Positions 6,443 to 12,535 of a stretch of DNA of 16,274 bases are shown here, in pieces. Origin of the DNA: DATLZC01 sp037444005. Lineage in GTDB: Bacteria > Chloroflexota > Dehalococcoidia > DSTF01 > JACRBR01. The stretch's first letter is position 1; each line of letters begins with the position of its first letter. Both the position numbers and the translations under genes were made by a program. The DNA lies in NCBI GenBank assembly GCA_037444005.1, contig JBBING010000050.1, positions 1 through 16,274 on the forward strand, written 5' to 3'. Under the pieces are notes generated by a model. The model was not told the origin of the DNA. It made no database searches and saw only the letters and a list, made by a program, of their open reading frames with translations.

Positions 6443-7555
6443 TCACCCTTCGTCGCGGGGCCGCACCCTCAGGACGCCCGACATCCCCGCATTCGCATGA
6501 ATCGTGCAGTGGAAGATGTAGGTGCCCGGCCTGTTGAAGGTGAGGGCGTAGGTCATTCGCGGATTGGTAACCCCCATCATCCCCGAGCTGATGTATGTCC
6601 GGTCGTCGAAGTCCGGGGGTGGGTCCACCGGCTCGACGGACTCGGGGTTGAGGATGATATCCAGGCCCCGACCGTCGGCGCGGGCGCGAACGAGGACGAA
6701 GTCGGGCGGCTTGCGCCCCCCGGGGAAGACCACGTTGTGAAAGTTGCGCTCGTCGTTCTGAAAGATGACCGTGTCGCCTGCCGTGATCTCGAAGTTGTTG
6801 CTCACGAACTGCGTGATTTGCACGCGTGGTGTCACGAGGCCCACGTTGACCCGCCACGTCATCGGGCCGCCCGGCGGCCCGATGGGCTGGAACCGCCGTG
6901 GCGCCTCTACCAGCAGGTCTTCGGCCTCCCGGACGTGAGCGGCCAATTCTTCCTGGCCTTTCGCCTCGACCGCTTCGGGTGAGGGAACGGGCGTACCGGG
7001 ATCCGTGACGACGACCACGCCATGCATGTGCAAGGGGTGCACCATGCACACGTACGGGTATGTGCCGGGCTTGCCGAATTCGAGTTGGAACTCGCCCGGC
7101 TGAGGAATGCCGATGAACCCGGAATTGAAATAGCCTTCGCCCCTATAGACGTCGGAGGGTTTACTCGGGAGGGCGAACTCGGGATTGAACATGCGCCGGG
7201 ATGGGTCTTCGGGGTCGGGCACGAGATATCCGGCCGCGGGCAACATGTCCCGTCCCTCTAGGAACGTCACCGTGTGGCCTTCGTATCCCTCGGACGTCCA
7301 GCGGATGCGGTCGCCAACGCGGATGACGATCGTTTCCGGCATGAACGCCTCTACGTCGAATGAGCCGACCACCGCGCCTGCGATGACATGAAATGTGGCG
7401 GGTTCGGGGTCTGCGACGCCGGGGGTAGGTGAGGCGCTAGCGAACGGCGATGGCGCGACATGCTCCGCTGGAGGTCGCTCGTCGGACCCGCCGCCGCAAG
7501 CGGCCGTCAGCGCCACGAACGCCACTGCGAGGCGAACATACCTGAGGGAAATCAC
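6443..7555 (-). CDS. Secreted lipoprotein with two cupredoxin (blue copper) domains
   Basis: The GTG at 7555 gives 370 residues and a lipoprotein signal peptide (hydrophobic segment, then LTAAC, acyl cysteine Cys20). GGAGGG lies five nucleotides upstream, so I prefer this start to in-frame starts further upstream, which would bury the signal. A Ser/Pro/Ala linker precedes cupredoxin domain 1 (about 54-184), with copper-ligand candidates His94 (GHTV), Cys170, His173 and Met177 (CMVHPLHM). Domain 2 (about 232-364) has His273 (NFHNVVF) and the plastocyanin-like spacing C350-x2-H353-x4-M358. Both type 1 sites look complete. It should be anchored on the outer face of a membrane and carry electrons or bind copper. 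The gene is monocistronic or starts a unit. A partner oxidase or reductase is not visible in the window. Confidence 0.85.
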   Translation of the reverse strand: MISLRYVRLAVAFVALTAACGGGSDERPPAEHVAPSPFASASPTPGVADPEPATFHVIAGAVVGSFDVEAFMPETIVIRVGDRIRWTSEGYEGHTVTFLEGRDMLPAAGYLVPDPEDPSRRMFNPEFALPSKPSDVYRGEGYFNSGFIGIPQPGEFQLEFGKPGTYPYVCMVHPLHMHGVVVVTDPGTPVPSPEAVEAKGQEELAAHVREAEDLLVEAPRRFQPIGPPGGPMTWRVNVGLVTPRVQITQFVSNNFEITAGDTVIFQNDERNFHNVVFPGGRKPPDFVLVRARADGRGLDIILNPESVEPVDPPPDFDDRTYISSGMMGVTNPRMTYALTFNRPGTYIFHCTIHANAGMSGVLRVRPRDEG

Positions 7556-7560
7556 GGAGG

Positions 7561-7566
7561 CCCTCC
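7561..7566 (-). promoter_or_regulatory. Ribosome-binding site fixing the GTG start of the cupredoxin lipoprotein
   Basis: GGAGGG on the minus strand is five nucleotides from the GTG at 7555. This start leaves a normal-length lipoprotein signal peptide. Confidence 0.6.
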
Positions 7567-7604
7567 GGCAACGCGCGGCTCTCGGGATGCGGGTGGTCGG
7601 CGCA

Positions 7605-7633
7605 ACGATGCCAGAAACGATCGCGAGCGTCAA
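7605..7633 (-). promoter_or_regulatory. Possible promoter of the cupredoxin lipoprotein gene
   Basis: TTGACG (7628-7633) is a five-of-six -35 match on the minus strand. At 17-bp spacing the -10 position reads CATCGT (7605-7610), which matches only three of six bases. The leader would be about 40 nt. The good -35 and correct spacing make it worth noting, but the -10 is poor. Confidence 0.25.
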
Positions 7634-7703
7634 TCCGCGAGCGCACGCGCGCGAGGGGAGTATGAGACGGGGGTCGAAGGCTCGGACGAGGCCCGGCGTC
7701 GGG

Positions 7704-8114
7704 TTACGGTTTGCCGTGAGTCCGGCGGGTTGGCTTGCGGCCGCGCTGCTTGCCCCGCCCTTCGCCGCTCAGCGGCCCGCTCTCGGTCATCCAGGACGGC
7801 TTCTTGCGGGGCGGGAGCGCCCCAGTCTCGGGGGCCCTGCTGGCCGCCACAGGGCGGTATCGCCCGGAGAGGCCCGCGGCGCGCATCGCCGCCTGTCCAG
7901 CCTGCCACGTGGGTCCGCCGGAGCGGAAGGGTGACATCATCGACGAGGCCCGAGGGCCTGGCGCCCCCTTGCTCTTCGGCGTCGTGAGGCTCGCCCGGCG
8001 CAGGGCGCCCGTGGCGCCGTGAAGCGTTGCGCGCTTCATCACCAGGTCCGTCGGCTTCTGGGGCTTACTGCGCTTTCCCTTTCGGGATGCGCCGTTGCGC
8101 TGCGGTTGATTCAC
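7704..8114 (-). CDS. Small very basic hypothetical protein, probably disordered
   Basis: This 136-residue protein is not recognised. It is rich in Lys, Arg, Gly, Ser and Pro and has very few acidic residues. Basic clusters lie near the N-terminus (SRKGKRSKPQKP), in the middle (PPRKKPSW) and at the C-terminus (GRGKQRGRKPTRR). No membrane helix, signal peptide or catalytic motif is seen, and it is likely largely unstructured and able to bind nucleic acid. Support for a real gene: third codon positions are mostly G or C, lysine is far more frequent than in chance frames of this GC-rich DNA, and the GTG start is preceded by GAGAAGGA (8120-8127) at five nucleotides. It follows the D-aminoacylase gene by 51 bp on the same strand, so co-transcription is possible. 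The opposite strand is also open here but lacks this start context. Confidence 0.6.
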   Translation of the reverse strand: MNQPQRNGASRKGKRSKPQKPTDLVMKRATLHGATGALRRASLTTPKSKGAPGPRASSMMSPFRSGGPTWQAGQAAMRAAGLSGRYRPVAASRAPETGALPPRKKPSWMTESGPLSGEGRGKQRGRKPTRRTHGKP

Positions 8115-8165
8115 GCTTGTCCTTCTCGACTCTCTAGACGAACGGGCTCCGCCATCGTGGTGCGC

Positions 8166-9671
8166 TCAGACTCCGCGACGCAGGACCTGTCCGGCGGGGA
8201 CGCCGGTGTGCCGCCTTCGGTCCACGACGACGCGTCCGTTGACGATCACGTATTCGATTCCCCTCGGGTACCGGCGCGGATCTTCGTACGTTGCAGTATC
8301 GGCGATCGTGTCCGGATCGAACACGATCACGTCTGCCCAGAATCCTTCGCGCAGCTCGCCGCGGTCCTTCAGGCGAAATTTCCGCGCCGGCAGGGCCGAC
8401 AACTTGCGTACGGCCGCCTCGATCGGCACCAGTCGTTCTTCCCGAACGTAGCGCGCGAGAAGACGAGGGAACGTGCCGTACAGCCGTGGGTGGGGCTTAC
8501 CGGTCCGGGAGGGGATGCCGTCGCTGCCACCCATGCAGGTCTCGTGGGCGAAGACCCTTCGGAGATCATTCTCGTCCATAATGAACAAAATTGCAACTAC
8601 CCCGCCCCCTTCCATCTCGACGAGGCGCCTTCCCGCCTCGTACGGCGTCAGCCCCATCTCCGCAGCGATGTCGCTGAGCCGTTGGCCCTCGTACTCGTGG
8701 TGGGTCTCGACCGACGCGATCATCCAGTCCTGCGCCATCTCCGGCGTCAGGCCTTCGAAGAGGTAAGCCGCCAGCGGACCGCTCGACCCGGTGTAGGGAT
8801 ACATGTCGATGTGGGCGTCGATGCCCTCCGCGCGACGCTGGTCGAGCAATGCCAGCGATTCACGGGTGCGCCCGAAGTTGTGCCGCAGCGCGGCTTTGTG
8901 ATGCGAGATCTGGACGGGCACGCCGGCCTCGCGGCCGATGCGGAACGCCTCCTCCATCGCCTCGAGCACCCCGTCGGCCTCGTTCCGGATGTGGCTCGCG
9001 TAGACGCCGTCGTACCCCGCGACGACCCGGGCGAGGGAGATGAGCTCGTCCGTCGCCGCGTACCGTCCCGGAGCGTAGATGAGCCCCGTCGAGAGCCCCA
9101 GCGCGCCCGCGCGCATCGCCTCGTCCAAGCGGCGTCGCATGTCGGCCAGCTCCTCGGCGGTGGGCGCGCGGCGTTCCGCCCCCATGGCGACGAACCGCAA
9201 CACGCCGTGGGGGACGAGGAACGCCGCGTTGACGCTGATACCCGCCTGCGCGACGGCGTCGTAGAACTCGCCGCAGGTCTCCCAGCGCCAGTCGTCTACC
9301 GAGCCGCCGAGCACTGCAGCCCAGCCCCGTTCGAACGCCTGGCGGAAGCGCTCATTGACCGGAGCTGCGCCCGCGCCACAGTTGCCTGCGATGCAGGTCG
9401 TCACGCCCTGCATCACCTTGAAGTCCATCGCCGGGTTCGTGAGGAACGCCACGTCGTCGTGGGTGTGGACGTCGATGAATCCGGGCGCGACGACCAGGCC
9501 GGCCGCGTCGATCTCGCGGGCGCCGTCCACGGGCTCGGGAGGTCGATCCGCCTTCGCCCGCTCGACGATACGGGCCACGCGCCCGTCGGCGATGACGACG
9601 TCTGCCGGGCGGGCAGGGGCTCCCGTGCCGTCGATGAGCGTGCCGTTGCGGATGACGATATCGGCGTTCAC
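8166..9671 (-). CDS. N-acyl-D-amino-acid deacylase (D-aminoacylase), amidohydrolase family
   Basis: The protein has 501 residues. Family enzymes hydrolyse N-acyl-D-amino acids to a free D-amino acid and a fatty or acetic acid. The amidohydrolase features are all visible: HTHDD (His69, His71), Cys98 in GNCG (the zinc-bridging cysteine position of this family), His227 in SHIRNE, His257/His258 in ISHHK, and Asp384 in GGSDG. Small beta-sandwich strands at both ends (IVIRNGTLIDG and YVIVNGRVVVD) complete the usual architecture. It starts with GTG at 9671. No Shine-Dalgarno is present, but a -10-like TATCAT at 9684-9689 suggests a near-leaderless message. The PHP gene ends 25 bp upstream. The family is certain; substrate could also be a related N-acyl-D-glutamate or D-aspartate derivative. 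Confidence 0.9.
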   Translation of the reverse strand: MNADIVIRNGTLIDGTGAPARPADVVIADGRVARIVERAKADRPPEPVDGAREIDAAGLVVAPGFIDVHTHDDVAFLTNPAMDFKVMQGVTTCIAGNCGAGAAPVNERFRQAFERGWAAVLGGSVDDWRWETCGEFYDAVAQAGISVNAAFLVPHGVLRFVAMGAERRAPTAEELADMRRRLDEAMRAGALGLSTGLIYAPGRYAATDELISLARVVAGYDGVYASHIRNEADGVLEAMEEAFRIGREAGVPVQISHHKAALRHNFGRTRESLALLDQRRAEGIDAHIDMYPYTGSSGPLAAYLFEGLTPEMAQDWMIASVETHHEYEGQRLSDIAAEMGLTPYEAGRRLVEMEGGGVVAILFIMDENDLRRVFAHETCMGGSDGIPSRTGKPHPRLYGTFPRLLARYVREERLVPIEAAVRKLSALPARKFRLKDRGELREGFWADVIVFDPDTIADTATYEDPRRYPRGIEYVIVNGRVVVDRRRHTGVPAGQVLRRGV

Positions 9672-9683
9672 GCGACGGTCGAT

Positions 9684-9689
9684 ATGATA
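9684..9689 (-). promoter_or_regulatory. -10-like element just before the D-aminoacylase start
   Basis: TATCAT (five of six matches) ends 12 nt before the GTG at 9671. Transcription from it would begin about 4-6 nt before the start codon, giving an essentially leaderless mRNA. This fits the absence of a ribosome-binding site. No good -35 was found; that position would lie inside the end of the PHP gene. Confidence 0.3.
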
Positions 9690-9696
9690 AATGAGA

Positions 9697-10314
9697 CTAG
9701 CGCTTCATCCAAGAGGTCGCCTCGTGGCGCCGGTCGACCGCCCGGTAGCGCCCCGCGCGCAGCTCGTCGAGGAATTCGCGCTCGGTGCGGACCGGGCGCT
9801 CGAACAGGGTCGCCGCCGTCCCGACTTCGCGCACGGCGTGCGCGTCGCTGCCGCCTGTCCCCGGCAGCGCGAGGCCACGCGCCAGCCGCGCCGCGGTCTC
9901 GTTCTGGAGCCGGCCTTCGGTGCCGTTCTCGACCTCGAACGTGTGAAACCAGCGGGCGGGATCGGCCTCGGGCAAAGCGCCGTACCGGCGGGACGGGTGC
10001 GCGAGCACGAGGATGGCGCCCTCGGCGTCCGCGATGGCCTTCAGGCGCTCGATGCGGGCCATCTCCGGGACGTAGCGCTCGAGGCCGAAGGCCAGCACAT
10101 GGCCAACATCGGTCGTGATCTCGATGCCGCGCAGGACGACGAGGCCGAAGTCGCGCGACAGGGCTTCGACCTCGCTCCTCTGCCACAGCGTGTCGTGCTC
10201 GGTGAGGCAGACGCCGTCCAGGCCCGCCGCGAGCGCCGCCCGCGCCAGGGCGTCGGGCGTGAGCGCGCTGCACGGCGAATGGACCCGGGTGTGACAGTGC
10301 AGGTCGATCAGCAA
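9697..10314 (-). CDS. PHP-domain phosphoesterase
   Basis: The 205-residue protein is a single PHP domain. Metal-binding motifs appear in order: DLHCHT (His6, His8), TEHD (His40, Asp41), GIEIT (Glu65), AHPSRR (His106), and GGSDAH (Asp157, His159). PHP enzymes use a two- or three-metal centre to hydrolyse phosphoesters; relatives include nucleoside 3',5'-bisphosphate phosphatases and histidinol phosphatases. The substrate cannot be told from this sequence. The start is probably the TTG at 10314, directly before LIDLHCHT, which is the first beta-strand of the family. The ribosome-binding site is weak, and the gene follows the 3-hydroxyacyl-CoA dehydrogenase stop by 13 bp, so translation may be coupled. 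The family call is firm; the cellular role is open. Confidence 0.88.
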   Translation of the reverse strand: MLIDLHCHTRVHSPCSALTPDALARAALAAGLDGVCLTEHDTLWQRSEVEALSRDFGLVVLRGIEITTDVGHVLAFGLERYVPEMARIERLKAIADAEGAILVLAHPSRRYGALPEADPARWFHTFEVENGTEGRLQNETAARLARGLALPGTGGSDAHAVREVGTAATLFERPVRTEREFLDELRAGRYRAVDRRHEATSWMKR

Positions 10315-10327
10315 CGAACCGCCAGGC

Positions 10328-11077
10328 TCACTCCCAGCCCTTGCGCGCGCCGGCCACCATTTCGAGCGGACCGGCCGGCCAGTTGAAGCCGTACCGCATC
10401 GCCTTATTGATGTCCTCGGCTGTGGCGATGCCCTCTTCCAGGACCTTCCGGGCCTCGGCCACCATAGCGAAGTAGATGCGATTGGCTACGAAGCCGTACT
10501 TACCCGGCGCGTCTTTGACCCGGATGGTCACCTTTCCAAGCTTCGCGCCGAGCTCCTCCATCACCCGGATGACCTCCTCTGAGGTGTCGGGCGTGTACAC
10601 GATCTCGATGAGCTTCATGACGGGCGCCGGGCTGAACCAGTGGTAGCCGACGAAGCGGTCTTTGCGCGAGACGGCCTGGTTGAGATCGGAGATGGCGAAG
10701 CCCGATGTGTTGCTGGCGAAGATGGCCGAGGGCTTCACAATCTGGTCGAGCTCCGCCCAGACCTTCTTCTTGAGCTCGAGGTCCTCGGGCACCGCCTCGA
10801 TGATGAGATCGGCGTCGCGGAGGTCTTCGACCTTCGTGGTGAACGACAGGATCTGCTGCGCGCGCTCGAGTTGCTCCGGCGTGTTCTTGCCCAGCTCCAC
10901 GCCTCGCTTGATGCCGAAGCGGCCTTCGAAGATGTTGTGCCGGGTGCGCTCGAGCAGTTCGTCAGTCAGGTCGCGGACGCGCGTTGGGATGCCGGCGAGC
11001 GCGCAGACCTGGGCGATGCCGCCTCCCATGACGCCCCCGCCCATCACGCCGATGAGCTTGATGTCTTCGACCTTCAT
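10328..11077 (-). CDS. 3-hydroxyacyl-CoA dehydrogenase, short form
   Basis: The protein has 249 residues from the ATG at 11077, chosen because GAGGAG (11084-11089) lies six nucleotides upstream. It oxidises an L-3-hydroxyacyl-CoA with NAD, as in beta-oxidation or hydroxybutyryl-CoA metabolism. The N-terminal Rossmann fold has the GGGVMGGGIA loop. IIEAVPE (Glu94), NTSG (Asn123-Ser125), YHWFSP (His146) and GFVANR (Asn199) match the catalytic and binding positions. The C-terminal domain stops at GPLEMVAGARKGWE, about 30 residues before the usual end of about 280-residue family members. No lost C-terminus is visible in other frames, since the PHP gene begins 13 bp later. It may be a natural short subfamily. 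Precise chain-length preference is unknown. Confidence 0.85.
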   Translation of the reverse strand: MKVEDIKLIGVMGGGVMGGGIAQVCALAGIPTRVRDLTDELLERTRHNIFEGRFGIKRGVELGKNTPEQLERAQQILSFTTKVEDLRDADLIIEAVPEDLELKKKVWAELDQIVKPSAIFASNTSGFAISDLNQAVSRKDRFVGYHWFSPAPVMKLIEIVYTPDTSEEVIRVMEELGAKLGKVTIRVKDAPGKYGFVANRIYFAMVAEARKVLEEGIATAEDINKAMRYGFNWPAGPLEMVAGARKGWE

Positions 11078-11099
11078 CGTCGTCTCCTCTGGTTGATTC

Positions 11100-11146
11100 G
11101 CCGTCATGCTACCGCCGCCCTCGCGGGCGGACCAGAGCGAGACGGC
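11100..11146. terminator. Nested hairpin between M20 peptidase and hydroxyacyl-CoA dehydrogenase genes
   Basis: The inner stem CCGCCC/GGGCGG (11115-11120 with 11125-11130) encloses, in the minus-strand transcript, a GCGA loop of the stable GNRA type. The outer arms GCCGTC/GACGGC (11100-11105 with 11141-11146) also pair. The structure begins 2 bp after the M20 stop. There is no U-tract, so it may be a weak terminator or an mRNA-processing or stability element. Confidence 0.45.
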
Positions 11147-11148
11147 CC

Positions 11149-12471
11149 TCAGCAGGCCATCCGTTGGACGACCGCGAACATGACCTGACAGCCGAGGCGC
11201 ACGTTCTCGATGGAGATGCGCTCGTTGTGCCCGTGCACGGTCGCCGCCTCTCTCCCGTCCAGCAGCACCGGCGTCAGGCCGTACGCCACGGCGCCACGGC
11301 GCCGGAAGACACGTGAGTCGGTGAAACCGGTCGCCACGCCGGGAACGACCACGGCGTCTTCGACGTACTCCCGCAGCACCTCCTCCATCACCCGGAAGAG
11401 CTCGGTGTCGTGTGGCGAGGGCGGGGCGTGCGACTCCATCACCTGCTCGATCTGGACCTTCGGGTCGTCGATGACTCGCTCGAGCTCCCTGATGAATTCC
11501 TGAGGGTCGGTTCCGGGGAGGAGCCGGCAGTCGAGGCTGGCCTCCGCTACCCCCGGGATCACGTTGTGCTTGACGCCTGCGCGGGCCATGGTCACGCTGA
11601 TGGAGTCAGTGAGCGTGGAGCGCATCACGTCGTCTTCGGCGGCGAGCCTTCGGAGCGTCTCTTCGCTGGCGTCGGGGATGAAGCCGGCGCGTTCCAGGCG
11701 CGCGAAGTACTCCACGTGCGCGGGCGTGAGCCGGATGGGGCGCTCCCATTCGAGAATCCGGTTCAGGGCCCGCACGATGCGGTCCAGCGGGTTGTTCCGG
11801 TGGGGGACGGAGCCGTGCCCGGGCCGCCCTTCGGCGCGCAGGGTGAGCCAGAGCGGCCCCTTCTCGGCGACGCCACACAGAAACGCCGGCCTCCGGACGC
11901 CCAAAAGCTCCGTGTGCCCGCGTCCGCCCTCGTTGATGACGTACTCGGCCTCCAACGCCTCGGGATGATGCCGGTCGAGCCAGTCGACGCCGTACGCGCT
12001 GCCCGCTTCTTCGTCGGCGCACGCGAGGAACACGAGGTCGCGCTTGAGGGGAAGGCCGAGGCGCTTTACCAAGAGGAACGCCATCAGCTCCATGATGGCG
12101 AGCGACTTCATGTCGAGAGCGCCCCGTCCCCAGATGTAGCCGTCCACGACGGCGCCGCTGAACGGCGGCACTTGCCAGTACTGCGCCTCCACCGGAACGA
12201 CGTCCGTGTGGTTGAGGAGGATGAGCGGGCGTTTCGAACCATCTCCCGGAAGGCGGGCGCGGAGGTTCATGCGGCCCTGGCTCTGGGCGTCGGACGCGTC
12301 GTACAGCTCGATGGCGTCGACGCCCTCGGCGCGAAGGACGCTCTCGAGAAAGCGGCAGGCGGCCTCTTCGTTGCCGGGCGGGTTCGAAGTGTCGATCTGG
12401 ATGTAGCGCGACAAGAGGTCGGTCGCCTCAGCCGTCACGCGGTCCCAGTCGATGGGCATGCGCTCGCTCAT
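11149..12471 (-). CDS. M20-family zinc metallopeptidase (carboxypeptidase/deacylase-like)
   Basis: The protein has 440 residues from the ATG at 12471, which has GGAG at eight-nucleotide spacing; an in-frame GTG 24 nt upstream has a poorer site. The di-zinc centre is visible: HTDVVP (His88, Asp90), GRGALDMKS (Asp120), ADEEAG (Glu154 general base, Glu155), NEGG (Glu181), and a C-terminal HGHNE. The dimerisation domain includes GRPGHGSVPH. M20 enzymes remove C-terminal residues from small peptides or acyl groups from N-acyl amino acids. The sequence resembles the M20 group containing carboxypeptidase S and PM20D1-type N-acyl amino acid hydrolases. No signal peptide is seen, so it acts in the cytoplasm. 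It lies upstream of acyl-CoA and N-acyl-D-amino-acid genes, which fits catabolism of N-acyl amino acids or peptides. Confidence 0.9.
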   Translation of the reverse strand: MSERMPIDWDRVTAEATDLLSRYIQIDTSNPPGNEEAACRFLESVLRAEGVDAIELYDASDAQSQGRMNLRARLPGDGSKRPLILLNHTDVVPVEAQYWQVPPFSGAVVDGYIWGRGALDMKSLAIMELMAFLLVKRLGLPLKRDLVFLACADEEAGSAYGVDWLDRHHPEALEAEYVINEGGRGHTELLGVRRPAFLCGVAEKGPLWLTLRAEGRPGHGSVPHRNNPLDRIVRALNRILEWERPIRLTPAHVEYFARLERAGFIPDASEETLRRLAAEDDVMRSTLTDSISVTMARAGVKHNVIPGVAEASLDCRLLPGTDPQEFIRELERVIDDPKVQIEQVMESHAPPSPHDTELFRVMEEVLREYVEDAVVVPGVATGFTDSRVFRRRGAVAYGLTPVLLDGREAATVHGHNERISIENVRLGCQVMFAVVQRMAC

Positions 12472-12535
12472 CGGTCGAGCTCCGTGAACATCCACGAACG
12501 CGGCCCCAAGGATAGCCGAGACGCGCGCGGATTCG

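Noticed and set aside
7556..7633. N-terminal extension of the cupredoxin lipoprotein
   Set aside because: It would put 26 residues ahead of the signal peptide. The GTG at 7555 has GGAGGG five nucleotides upstream and gives a normal lipoprotein signal.
7735..8022. + strand frame with a possible cytochrome-like CPACH motif
   Set aside because: The frame is antisense to the basic protein. The motif is C-P-A-C-H, with two residues between cysteines, but there is only one, no signal peptide or surrounding domain is present, and no start context is seen. It could be revisited if a c-type cytochrome were found to span this strand.
8019..10118. Very long open frame (699 codons) on the + strand
   Set aside because: It lies antisense to the D-aminoacylase and PHP genes, whose motifs are complete on the minus strand. 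Its product is Arg/His/Val-rich with no domain, as expected from mirrored GC-rich codons.
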